Origin: Actinomycetes bacterium
GTDB taxonomy: Bacteria > Actinomycetota > Acidimicrobiia > Acidimicrobiales > Acidimicrobilacustridaceae
NCBI GenBank assembly: GCA_029782025.1
Contig: JAKOVR010000054.1
Location: 1 to 56,652 of the forward strand
Length of the DNA: 56,652 bases
Direction: 5' to 3'
In this document: piece after piece, positions 7,749-15,451 of the stretch
Position numbering within the stretch: the first letter of the stretch is position 1
How the letters are laid out: each line of letters starts with the position of its first letter
Notes under the pieces: model-generated
The model's database searches: none
Told to the model about the DNA's origin: nothing
Seen by the model: only the letters and a program-made list of their open reading frames with translations
Made by a program: the position numbers and the translations under genes

Positions 7749-9056
7749 TCAGCTGGCGGCGCGACGGGGACGCGACTCGCCGTCGGCCCCGCCCGCACCC
7801 GAGCTGCTCGACCCCTTGCGGCCCGACTTCGGCACGAGCGTGGGGGTGACCTTCTCCCGGACCACCGTCTCGTCGATCAGGACCTTGGCGATGTCTTCCC
7901 GGCCGGGGAGGTCGAACATGACGTCGAGGAGGACCTCTTCGACGATGGCCCGCAGGCCGCGGGCGCCGGTGCCCCGCTCGAGCGCCTGCTCGGCGATGGC
8001 GCCGAGGGCCTCGTCGGTGATCTCGAGCTCGAGCTCCTCGAGCTCGAAGAACTTGCGGTACTGCTTGACGAGGGCGTTGCGGGGCTCGACCAGGATGCGG
8101 ATCAGCGCCTCGCGCTCGAGGTTGGACACGGCGCCGATCACGGGGAGACGACCGATGAACTCGGGGATCAGCCCGAACTTGAGCAGGTCCTCGGGGAGCA
8201 CCTTGCCGAACAGCCGGCCGAGGTCCTTGTCGTTGGCCTGGCGCAGGTCGGCGCTGAACCCCACCCCGTTGGAGCCGGTGCGGCTCTCGATGATCTTCTC
8301 GATCCCGGCGAACGCCCCGCCGCAGATGAAGAGGATGTTGGTGGTGTCGATCTGGATGAACTCCTGGTGGGGGTGCTTGCGCCCACCCTGCGGCGGCACC
8401 GAGGCGGTGGTGCCCTCCAGGATCTTCAGCAGGGCCTGCTGCACGCCCTCGCCGCTGACGTCACGGGTGATCGACGGGTTCTCGCTCTTGCGGGCGATCT
8501 TGTCGATCTCGTCGATGTAGATGATGCCCGTCTCGGCCTTCTTGACGTCGTAGTCGGCGGCTTGGATGAGCTTGAGCAGGATGTTCTCGACGTCCTCACC
8601 GACGTAGCCGGCCTCGGTCAGTGCCGTGGCGTCGGCGATGGCGAAGGGGACGTTGAGCATCCGGGCCAGGGTCTGGGCGAGGAGCGTCTTGCCGCACCCG
8701 GTGGGGCCGAGGAGCAGGATGTTGGACTTGGCCAGCTCGACGTCGTCGTGGTGGTTGGCGCCGTACTGGACGCGCTTGTAGTGGTTGTAGACGGCGACCG
8801 ACAGGATCTTCTTCGCCGCCTCCTGCCCGATGATGTAGTCGTCGAGGAAGGTGTAGATCTCGCTGGGCTTGGGGAGCTCGTCGAAGCGCAGGTCGGAGGT
8901 CTCGTTGAGCTCCTCCTCGATGATCTCGTTGCAGAGGTCGATGCACTCGTCGCAGATGTAGACGCCTGGACCGGCGATCAGCTTCTTGACCTGCTTCTGG
9001 GACTTGCCGCAGAACGAGCACTTGAGCAGCTCGCCGCCGTCTCCGAATTTCGCCAT
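7749..9056 (-). CDS. clpX: ClpX, AAA+ unfoldase of the Clp protease
   Basis: ClpX is the hexameric ATPase that recognises, unfolds and feeds proteins into ClpP. The 435-residue product contains the N-terminal zinc-binding domain (Cys13, Cys16, Cys35, Cys38), Walker A GPTGCGKT at 117-124, Walker B IIYIDEID, the pore loop GYVGED, sensor and arginine-finger regions, and the LGF/IGF-type ClpP-docking segment near IPEFIGRLP. The C-terminus carries a short Ser/Gly/Arg-rich tail that is not conserved. A purine-rich AGGGGGAA box stands in front of the ATG. It follows clpP by 46 nt and likely shares its transcript. Confidence 0.97.
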   Translation of the reverse strand: MAKFGDGGELLKCSFCGKSQKQVKKLIAGPGVYICDECIDLCNEIIEEELNETSDLRFDELPKPSEIYTFLDDYIIGQEAAKKILSVAVYNHYKRVQYGANHHDDVELAKSNILLLGPTGCGKTLLAQTLARMLNVPFAIADATALTEAGYVGEDVENILLKLIQAADYDVKKAETGIIYIDEIDKIARKSENPSITRDVSGEGVQQALLKILEGTTASVPPQGGRKHPHQEFIQIDTTNILFICGGAFAGIEKIIESRTGSNGVGFSADLRQANDKDLGRLFGKVLPEDLLKFGLIPEFIGRLPVIGAVSNLEREALIRILVEPRNALVKQYRKFFELEELELEITDEALGAIAEQALERGTGARGLRAIVEEVLLDVMFDLPGREDIAKVLIDETVVREKVTPTLVPKSGRKGSSSSGAGGADGESRPRRAAS

Positions 9057-9102
9057 GGTGGGTTCCCCCTGCCTCCGCTGACGGCCGGCCCCGGGGGGAC
9101 GG

Positions 9103-9738
9103 TCAGTTGACCGCCTTGATGGGCCCGGTGTTGTCGGCGAGCTGACGGGTCGTGATGACCTCGTCGATGAGGCCGTACTCGAGTGCTTCCTGTGCCGACA
9201 TTACAAAGTCGCGCTCGGTGTCGTGGTGGATCTTGTCGACGGTCTGGCCCGTGTGGTGGGAGAGGATCTCCTCCAGCAGGCCCCGCATGCGCATGATCTC
9301 GTTGGCCGCCAGCTCGATGTCGGTGGCCTGGCCGTAGGCCTCGGAGTAGGGCTGGTGGAGCAGGACCCGGGCGTGGGGCAGGGCGAGGCGCTTGCCCTTG
9401 GTGCCGGCGCCCAGCAGGACGGCGGCGGCCGAGGCAGCCTGACCGAAGCAGATCGTCCAGATGTCGGGCTTGACGAACTGCATCGTGTCGTAGATGGCGA
9501 GCAGCGCCGTGATGCTGCCCCCGGGCGAGTTGATGTAGAGGTTGATGTCCTTGTCGGGGTTGTCCGACTCGAGGTGGAGCATCTGAGCGCAGATGAGGTT
9601 GGCGATCGTGTCGTCGATCGGCGTGCCCACGAAGATGATGTTCTCCTTGAGCAGCTTGGAGTAGAGGTCGTAGCCGCGCTCCCCCCGGTTGGTCTGCTCG
9701 ATGACGGTGGGAACCAGGTAGTTCCTCGGCTCGATCAC
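9103..9738 (-). CDS. clpP: ClpP, ATP-dependent Clp protease proteolytic subunit
   Basis: ClpP forms the barrel-shaped serine protease that degrades substrates delivered by ClpX. The 211-residue product has the complete catalytic triad: Ser103 in FGQAASAAA, His128 in VLLHQPYS and Asp177 in [10 protein letters not shown], with family-typical spacings of 25 and 49 residues. The GTG start at 9738 overlaps the tig stop (GTGA), so translation is coupled, and I chose it over the longer upstream frame. Many Actinobacteria carry two adjacent genes, clpP1 and clpP2, at this position. Only one is present here, between tig and clpX. Confidence 0.96.
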   Translation of the reverse strand: MIEPRNYLVPTVIEQTNRGERGYDLYSKLLKENIIFVGTPIDDTIANLICAQMLHLESDNPDKDINLYINSPGGSITALLAIYDTMQFVKPDIWTICFGQAASAAAVLLGAGTKGKRLALPHARVLLHQPYSEAYGQATDIELAANEIMRMRGLLEEILSHHTGQTVDKIHHDTERDFVMSAQEALEYGLIDEVITTRQLADNTGPIKAVN

Positions 9739-11156
9739 TCGCTCTCGCTCCTGCTGTCGGTGTCCTCGGGTGCGTCGGATCCGTCGAGGTCGACTGCGCC
9801 CGCCTCGTCGAGCCCGAAGCCCTCGTCGTCGTCCTCGTCGTCGCCGACGGCGAGGGCGTTGACATCGATGCGGTTGCCGTCGGTGTCGACGATCTGCACG
9901 TTCTCGCACAGCCAGTCGAACGCCTTCCGGACCCTGAGATCGGAGCGTACCGCCTGCAACTGCCCATTGCGCTCGAGTTGCCTGCGGAGCTTCTCGGGCT
10001 TCTGCTCGGTGCGGCGGGCCGCATCTTCGATCTCGGCGTCGAGGTCCTCGTCGGTGGTCTCGATGCCTTCGGCGTCGGCGATCGAGCGCAAGGCCAGGTC
10101 GACCTTCACGGCCTGCACGGCCTGGGCCCGCATCTGGTCGACCACCTCCTCCTGGCTCTCGCCCGTGATCTGGAAGTAGGTGCCGAGGTCGATCCCCTGG
10201 GCCTGGAGCTGCATGACCCAGTTCTGGATGCGCTGGCTCGTCTCCTGCTCGACGAGCGGGGCCGGCGCGTCCTCCTCGACCAGGGCGGCCAGCGCCTCCT
10301 GGGTCTTCTGGCCGACCGCCATCCGGGCCCGGTACTTCTTCATCGTCGAGGCCCGATCGATGAGGTCGTCACGGAGCGCGGCGAGGGAGTCGAACTCGCT
10401 GGCCTCCGCCGCGAACGCGTCGTCGAGGTCGGGCAGGACCTTGGCCTTGACCTCCTTGACCTCGATCCGGAAGTGGATCGTGCTGTCGTTGTCCTCGGCG
10501 GGATGGTCGGCGTCGAACTCGAGCACGTCGCCGACCGACGCCCCCGTGAGCTGCTCGTGGACCTCCGGCACGGGGAACGGCCCGCCGACGGTGAAGGAGT
10601 AGTCGTCGGCGGTGAGCCCCGGGACCTCCTCGTCGTCGATGGTGCCCACGATGTCGATGAGCACGTTGTCGCCGTCCTCGGCCGGCCGCTCGACGGCCTC
10701 GAACGTGGCGAAGCGCCCCCGCATCGACTCGAGCTGCTGGTCGATCTCCTCGTCGGTGGGGAGGTAGGAGTCGATGGTGATCTCGATGGACTTGTAGCCC
10801 GGCACGATGATCACGGGACGCACCTCGACCACGGCGTCGAACTGCACCGCACCGTCGTCCTCGCCCCCGGTGATCTCGATGTCGGGGGGCGCAATGACGT
10901 CGACCTCGTGCTCGTCGACCGCCTTCACGTAGTAGGTCGGCAGTGCGTCCTGCAGCGCCTGCTGGCGACCGACCTCCTTGCCGAGGCGGGCCTCGAGCAC
11001 GCGTCGGGGCGCCTTGCCGGGACGGAAGCCGTCGACCCGCACCTCGCGGGCCAGCTTCCGGAAGGCGGCGTCGATGTCTTTCTCGAACTCGTCGGCGTCG
11101 ACCTCGACGCTGACCTTCACCTTGTTGCCCTCGAGGGGCTCGACCGTCGATTTCAT
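9735..11156 (-). CDS. tig: Trigger factor, ribosome-associated chaperone
   Basis: Trigger factor binds nascent chains at the ribosome exit and has a peptidyl-prolyl isomerase domain. The 473-residue product has the ribosome-docking signature GFRPGKAP at residues 43-50, an FKBP-type PPIase domain from about residue 160 to 245 ([21 protein letters not shown] region through [10 protein letters not shown]) and the long helical C-terminal chaperone arm. It ends in a very acidic tail rich in Asp and Glu. The ATG at 11156 is certain from the family N-terminus. A TACACT box at 11166-11171 lies 9 nt upstream, suggesting a very short leader. It heads the tig-clpP-clpX-folC cluster. Confidence 0.96.
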   Translation of the reverse strand: MKSTVEPLEGNKVKVSVEVDADEFEKDIDAAFRKLAREVRVDGFRPGKAPRRVLEARLGKEVGRQQALQDALPTYYVKAVDEHEVDVIAPPDIEITGGEDDGAVQFDAVVEVRPVIIVPGYKSIEITIDSYLPTDEEIDQQLESMRGRFATFEAVERPAEDGDNVLIDIVGTIDDEEVPGLTADDYSFTVGGPFPVPEVHEQLTGASVGDVLEFDADHPAEDNDSTIHFRIEVKEVKAKVLPDLDDAFAAEASEFDSLAALRDDLIDRASTMKKYRARMAVGQKTQEALAALVEEDAPAPLVEQETSQRIQNWVMQLQAQGIDLGTYFQITGESQEEVVDQMRAQAVQAVKVDLALRSIADAEGIETTDEDLDAEIEDAARRTEQKPEKLRRQLERNGQLQAVRSDLRVRKAFDWLCENVQIVDTDGNRIDVNALAVGDDEDDDEGFGLDEAGAVDLDGSDAPEDTDSRSESE

Positions 11157-11165
11157 GCGGGCGGC

Positions 11166-11171
11166 AGTGTA
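11166..11171 (-). promoter_or_regulatory. -10 box for tig
   Basis: TACACT on the minus strand lies 9 nt before the tig ATG, within the 108-nt gap shared with the divergent SET-domain gene. An ATGTCA box lies 20 nt further upstream, too far for an ideal -35. Confidence 0.4.
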
Positions 11172-11264
11172 ACGGCGGCCCCTGCACGCTCTGACATTGC
11201 CGGCGTCGCCGACCTCGTCGAGCGGTTCCGGACGGGGCGGCCCGTCGGCCATGATGGCGGCCCC

Positions 11265-11855
11265 ATGGCACCGCCCGACACCAGCACGATTGACCCCGCG
11301 ACGCCGGCCGGCGTCCCTGTCGACGCCGATCCGGCCCGCCCCGACGGCGACGCCCACCCCGCGCCCCTCTCGATCCACCTTGCTGCCACCGACCTCGAGG
11401 ACTGGCTGGGGCGCACCCGGTCGCTCTCCCCGGCCGCGGCCCGGGCCGTCGCCGCCGCGGTCGTCCCCGGGGCCGACACCCGCGAGGGCACCCTGGTCGC
11501 CGGCCCCTCCCCCATCGCCGGGCTCGGCCTGTTCACCACCGCCCCCATCGAGGAGAACGCGGTGATCACCATCTGCCCGCTGCTGCGTCTGCCCGAGCGG
11601 CTGATGGACGACTTCGCCGACACCGAGGTGTACGGCCACTGCTTCGACCTCGGCGAGGGCGTCTACGGCTACCCGATGGGGTTGGCGACGTTGCTGAACC
11701 ACGACGCCCGCCCGTCGGCCCGGTGCGAGCTCGATGCCGACGAGGCCGAGCTCTGGGTGTACGCCACCTGCGACATCGCCGCCGGCGACGAGATCACCAT
11801 CGACTACACCGGTGGCGACCCCGACCACGAGCTCTGGTTCGACCCCGACGCCTGA
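11265..11855 (+). CDS. SET-domain-containing protein (putative lysine methyltransferase)
   Basis: The 196-residue product has a C-terminal SET domain (about residues 75-187). I see the entry motif SPIAGLGLFTTAPIEENAVI (G86-L-G88), the S-adenosylmethionine/active-site motif LLNHDARPSA with Asn145-His146, and the terminal GDEITIDYTG with Tyr181, the pattern shared by eukaryotic-like and bacterial SET proteins. The Pro/Asp-rich first 70 residues are poorly conserved-looking and contain no recognisable domain. The enzyme should transfer methyl groups to a protein lysine, but the substrate is unknown. The neighbouring genes (trigger factor, two-component system) do not point to one. It is transcribed divergently from tig. 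The ATG at 11265 is the only in-frame ATG near the 5' end; its ribosome-binding site is weak. Confidence 0.8.
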   Translation: MAPPDTSTIDPATPAGVPVDADPARPDGDAHPAPLSIHLAATDLEDWLGRTRSLSPAAARAVAAAVVPGADTREGTLVAGPSPIAGLGLFTTAPIEENAVITICPLLRLPERLMDDFADTEVYGHCFDLGEGVYGYPMGLATLLNHDARPSARCELDADEAELWVYATCDIAAGDEITIDYTGGDPDHELWFDPDA

Positions 11856-11874
11856 ACGGCGAGGGCACCACCGC

Positions 11875-11880
11875 TACCGT
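11875..11880 (+). promoter_or_regulatory. -10 box for leaderless response-regulator transcript
   Basis: TACCGT lies 7 nt before the GTG at 11888, in the 32-nt gap after the SET gene. This spacing predicts a leaderless mRNA and supports the start chosen for the regulator. Confidence 0.5.
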
Positions 11881-11887
11881 CTCCGCG

Positions 11888-12640
11888 GTGGACCCCGAGG
11901 CACCGCGGCGGAACGGCCGGCACCTGCTCGCCGTCGATGACGAGCCGCCGATCCTCGACGTCCTCGAGCAGGGCCTCCGCTTCGCCGGGTTCTCCGTGGC
12001 GACGGCGGCGACGGGCGCGGCGGCCCGGGCCCACCTCGCCCGTAACCCCGTCGACCTCGTGCTCCTCGACGTGATGCTGCCCGACACCGACGGGTTCGAG
12101 CTGTGCCGGGAGCTGCGGGAGGCCGGCAACTGGGTGCCGGTGATCTTCCTCACCGCCCGCGACGCCGATGTCGACCTGATCGAGGGGTTCCACCGGGGCG
12201 CCGACGACTACGTCACCAAGCCCTTCCGGCTGTCCGAGATCGTGGCCCGGGTGGAGGCGGTGCTGCGGCGGTCCGCCGGACGGACGGCGACGGCCGGGGC
12301 CGCCCCGCCGGCCCCGGGGGCAGGGGACGCGCCGCCTCCGGGGGCGCTGGTCTGCGCCGACCTGGTGCTCGACGAGGCCCGCCACACCGTCCACCGCGGT
12401 GGCACCCCGATCGCTCTCAGCCCGACGGAGTTCCGGCTCCTCGCCTACCTCATGCACAACGCCGACCTGGCGCTGTCGCGCTACCAGATCATCGACCGGG
12501 TGTGGGGCGACGCCGACGAGGTCGACGCCACCACCCTGGCCACCTACGTCAGCTATCTCCGCCGCAAGCTGAACGCCGACGGCGGGCCCGACCTCATCGC
12601 CACCATCTACGGGCACGGCTACGCCCTGCGCGCCCCCTGA
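11888..12640 (+). CDS. OmpR/PhoB-type response regulator
   Basis: This DNA-binding response regulator has 250 residues. The receiver domain (about 13-127) has the acidic pair Asp17-Asp18, the phospho-acceptor Asp61 in LLDVMLPD and Lys111 in TKPF. A Pro/Ala-rich linker (about 128-150) precedes the winged-helix output domain, with the typical ALSPTEFRLLAYLM and RRKLNADGGPDLIATIYGHGYAL segments. It should act on the phosphorylated form supplied by the sensor kinase encoded 9 nt downstream. The GTG at 11888 is supported by a TACCGT box 7 nt upstream. The frame is open for another 55 codons upstream but that stretch overlaps the SET gene and is not regulator-like. Targets are not evident; the secreted YHYH gene is the nearest downstream candidate. 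Confidence 0.92.
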   Translation: MDPEAPRRNGRHLLAVDDEPPILDVLEQGLRFAGFSVATAATGAAARAHLARNPVDLVLLDVMLPDTDGFELCRELREAGNWVPVIFLTARDADVDLIEGFHRGADDYVTKPFRLSEIVARVEAVLRRSAGRTATAGAAPPAPGAGDAPPPGALVCADLVLDEARHTVHRGGTPIALSPTEFRLLAYLMHNADLALSRYQIIDRVWGDADEVDATTLATYVSYLRRKLNADGGPDLIATIYGHGYALRAP

Positions 12641-12649
12641 GGTCCTGCT

Positions 12650-14143
12650 GTGTCGCTCCGCTTCCGCCTGCTCCTGGTGCTGGCCGCCACCGTCGCCGCC
12701 GGCATCGCCGTCGTCACCGTGGTGGCGGGGGCCACCGCCGAGCGGCTCGTCCTCGACGAGATCGACCACAGCGTGCTGGTGGCCGCCCGGGCCCCGGAGA
12801 CGCCGGCGTGGAACGGTGACGGTCCTCCCGGCCCGCGGGGCCCCGGTGCGGGTGGGATGGCCGGCGCGCCCGGTGGGCCGGGTGGCGCCGGTGGCACCAG
12901 CGACGACGCCACACCCGAGCTGGCGACGTCGTTCGTTCGGATCGAGGCCGACGGACGGATCTCGCACGCCACCGCCGCCGGCCCCGCCGACGCTCCCTAC
13001 CCGCTCCCCGCCGTCGGCCAGCTGCGGGTGCCGGAGGGTCCCTGGCTGCTCGACCGCCCGCTGACCGTCTCGGCCGACGGGCGGCCCGACCTGCACTACC
13101 GGGCCGTGGCCGTCCGGGCCCAGGGCGACGCCGTGGTCGTCGTGGCCCAGCCCATCGACCGGGCCTACGCCGACATCGCCCGGGTCCGGTTCATCGGTCT
13201 GGGCGCCGCCGGGGTGGCCTTCGCCGCCGCCGCCGCCGTGGCCTGGTTCGGGATCGGCCGGGCCCTGCGCCCCCTGGCCGCGGTGGAGCAGGCCGTCGAC
13301 CGCCTGGCCGGCGGGGACTTCGCCGTGCGGGCTGAGGTCGCAGACCCCGACGACGAGGTCGGGCGGCTCGCCGCCTCCGTCAACGTCATGGCCGACCGGA
13401 TCGACAGCGCCTTCCAGGCCCGGGCGGCGGCCGAGGATCAGTTGCGCCGCTTCGTGGCCGACGCGTCGCACGAGCTGCGGACGCCGCTGACGTCGATCGT
13501 CGGCTACACGGACCTGCACGCCGCCGGAGCTCTGGGCGAGGAAGGCGCCACCGATCGGGCCATGGCCCGCATCGGGGCCGAGGCCCTCCGCCTCACCCGA
13601 CTGGTGGAGGATCTGCTCCTCCTGGCCCGCCTCGACCAACGCCACGCCCCCGAGGTCGAACCGGTCGACCTCGACCTGCTCCTGCGCGAGGTCGCCGAGG
13701 ACGCCCGGGCCGCCGCACCCGACCGCCCGGTGGCCGTCGATGCCGCCGCCGGCCTCGTCGTGCCCGGCGATCCGGGACAGCTGCGCCAGGTCTTCACCAA
13801 CCTGCTGGCCAACGCCCGCGTCCACACGCCGCCGGGCACGCCGATCACCGTCACCGCCGGGCCATCGGCGCCAGCGGACCCCGCCGCCGCGGCCGTCGCC
13901 GAGACCGCCACCGGGGTGATGGTCACCGTGGCCGACCAGGGCCCCGGGCTCGACGCCGAGGCCGCCACCCAGGTGTTCGAACGGTTCTGGCGGGGCGACG
14001 CCGGCCGCTCGCGCGACACCGGCGGGGCGGGTCTCGGCCTGCCGATCGTGGCCGCCATCGTCGCCGCCCACGGCGGCCGGATCGACCTCGACACCGCCCC
14101 GGGCCAGGGCTGCCGCTTCCGGGTCTGGCTGCCCTCGGCGTGA
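12650..14143 (+). CDS. Membrane sensor histidine kinase (HAMP-HisKA-HATPase)
   Basis: This is the partner sensor of the upstream regulator, 497 residues. Two membrane helices (about 7-27 and 180-202) bracket an extracytoplasmic sensor region. Its first part is an unusual Gly/Pro-rich stretch (about 58-85), probably disordered. A HAMP domain (about 203-256) leads to the dimerisation domain with phospho-acceptor His274 in DASHELRTPLTS. The ATP-binding domain has the N box NLLANARVHT and G boxes DQGPGLD and GGAGLGLPIV. The start is GTG 12650, close behind the regulator stop, so the two are co-translated. The signal sensed is unknown. Confidence 0.92.
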   Translation: MSLRFRLLLVLAATVAAGIAVVTVVAGATAERLVLDEIDHSVLVAARAPETPAWNGDGPPGPRGPGAGGMAGAPGGPGGAGGTSDDATPELATSFVRIEADGRISHATAAGPADAPYPLPAVGQLRVPEGPWLLDRPLTVSADGRPDLHYRAVAVRAQGDAVVVVAQPIDRAYADIARVRFIGLGAAGVAFAAAAAVAWFGIGRALRPLAAVEQAVDRLAGGDFAVRAEVADPDDEVGRLAASVNVMADRIDSAFQARAAAEDQLRRFVADASHELRTPLTSIVGYTDLHAAGALGEEGATDRAMARIGAEALRLTRLVEDLLLLARLDQRHAPEVEPVDLDLLLREVAEDARAAAPDRPVAVDAAAGLVVPGDPGQLRQVFTNLLANARVHTPPGTPITVTAGPSAPADPAAAAVAETATGVMVTVADQGPGLDAEAATQVFERFWRGDAGRSRDTGGAGLGLPIVAAIVAAHGGRIDLDTAPGQGCRFRVWLPSA

Positions 14144-14261
14144 GGACCGGGCCCCGGCGCCCTTCCCACGACTCTCCAAACATCGCTCCGTACGGTCCCG
14201 GGCAACCCTCGACCCCCGACCCGGCCGGCGATCCCGGCCGGTCCCGACGATCGGAGCAGCC

Positions 14262-15230
14262 ATGCCCGTCCCCGCCCCCTCGCACCTGTCCGCCCGCCGT
14301 CACGCGCCGGCCGGCCCGTCCCGCCGGGCCCTCGCCCTCCCCGCCGTCCTGCTCGTGGCCGCAGCCGCCGCCGGCGCCTGCACCCTCGTGCCGCCGCCCG
14401 ACGGCGGTGGCTCCACCACGACCACCGCCGGAACGCCGACGACCACAGCCAGCGGCCCGACCACGACCGCCCCCGCGTCGGGGTGCCCGACCGCCCTGTT
14501 CCCCGACCTGTCCGGCGCTGCCGGCGCCGGGGCCGGCTACGCCAAGCCGTCGGTGCAGGTGTCGTGCTCGGCCACCGAGCTCCTGGTCACGTCCAACGGC
14601 ATGCCGTCGTACACGTTCACCCCGAAGACGCCGAACCCGCTCGGCACCCAGAGCTGGTCGTGGCACGTGCCGCTGCACCCGACGCTGGCCGCGACCAACA
14701 CCAGCATCGTGAACCGGCTCGGGACGCTCGGCTTCACGGTGACGGGGCTGCCGATCTACGGGCCGACAGAGGGACCGGTCCCCAGCACCGAGGCCTACGG
14801 CGACCCCGTCTACAACGGCATCCTCGACACCTGCAAGGGCCACACCGGCCCGAACAAGGAGTACCACAACCATGCGCTGCTCGATTCGAGCAGCTGCGGG
14901 TTCGGGGTGTCGCCGGTGCTCGGGTACGCGCTCGACGGGTTCCCCATCTACGGCCCCCGCGGCTGCCTGGACGCCGCCTGCACCCAGGTCGTGACCTTCA
15001 CCTCGGGGTACGAGCTGACCGGCAACCCCAAGACGTACTCGTGGAAGGCCTACACCTACGTGGCCAAGAGCGACCCGACGGTCCTCGACGCCTGCAACGG
15101 CCGCACCCTCCCCGACGGCACCTACGCCTATGTGGCCACGTCGACCTTCCCGTACACCTTCGGCTGCTTCCGGGGCACCCCCACCTCGCAGACGGGTGCG
15201 GCGGCCGCGGCGATGCCGGCCATGAGCTGA
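14262..15230 (+). CDS. Secreted YHYH-domain lipoprotein
   Basis: The 322-residue product begins with an Arg-rich leader and a hydrophobic segment ending in AAAGAC, a probable lipobox with the lipid-attached Cys near residue 40. A Thr-rich linker of about 30 residues follows. The rest is a YHYH-type domain: the paired GLPIYGP and GFPIYGP signatures, KEYHNHALL, and conserved Cys residues likely in disulfides. The biochemical role of YHYH proteins is not known. They are extracytoplasmic and often metal- or sugar-related by context only. A GGAG box precedes the ATG, and a TACGGT box lies at about 14189-14195. It is downstream of the two-component pair, with a 118-nt gap, so it may be a target of that system. 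Confidence 0.82.
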   Translation: MPVPAPSHLSARRHAPAGPSRRALALPAVLLVAAAAAGACTLVPPPDGGGSTTTTAGTPTTTASGPTTTAPASGCPTALFPDLSGAAGAGAGYAKPSVQVSCSATELLVTSNGMPSYTFTPKTPNPLGTQSWSWHVPLHPTLAATNTSIVNRLGTLGFTVTGLPIYGPTEGPVPSTEAYGDPVYNGILDTCKGHTGPNKEYHNHALLDSSSCGFGVSPVLGYALDGFPIYGPRGCLDAACTQVVTFTSGYELTGNPKTYSWKAYTYVAKSDPTVLDACNGRTLPDGTYAYVATSTFPYTFGCFRGTPTSQTGAAAAAMPAMS

Positions 15231-15303
15231 CGGTCGGGGTGGCGGCACCGCCAACCGGCTCGGAAGCCCGGGACCGGCTGGCTACGCTGCCGCCACACCG
15301 ACT

Positions 15304-15378
15304 CGGGGTGTAGCGCAGCTTGGTTAGCGCGCCTGCTTTGGGAGCAGGAGGCCGTGGGTTCGAATCCCGCCACCCCGA
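15304..15378 (+). tRNA. tRNA-Pro (anticodon UGG)
   Basis: A complete cloverleaf of 75 nt: acceptor CGGGGTG/CACCCCG, D arm with GGTTA, anticodon stem CCTGC/GCAGG around loop TTTGGGA (anticodon TGG), a 5-nt variable loop, T arm with TTCGAAT, and discriminator A. CCA is not encoded. A TACGCT box at 15283-15288 is a plausible -10. A strong hairpin follows. Confidence 0.97.
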
Positions 15379-15388
15379 CCGACTTCCG

Positions 15389-15423
15389 GAAGGATCGCGG
15401 TTGCCCAGGAACCGCGATCCTTC
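15389..15423 (+). terminator. Terminator hairpin after tRNA-Pro
   Basis: A perfect 14-bp stem (15389-15402 with 15410-15423) with loop GCCCAGG starts 11 nt after the tRNA. It also faces the end of the convergent membrane kinase gene, so it can act in both directions. Only two T residues flank the stem. Confidence 0.8.
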
Positions 15424-15451
15424 TGCAAACGCCGCAGGGGACGACCGAACG

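Noticed and set aside
14218..14245. CCGGCCGG-type self-complementary motifs upstream of the YHYH gene
   Set aside because: Short GC palindromes are common in this genome, and no consistent hairpin or spacing was seen.
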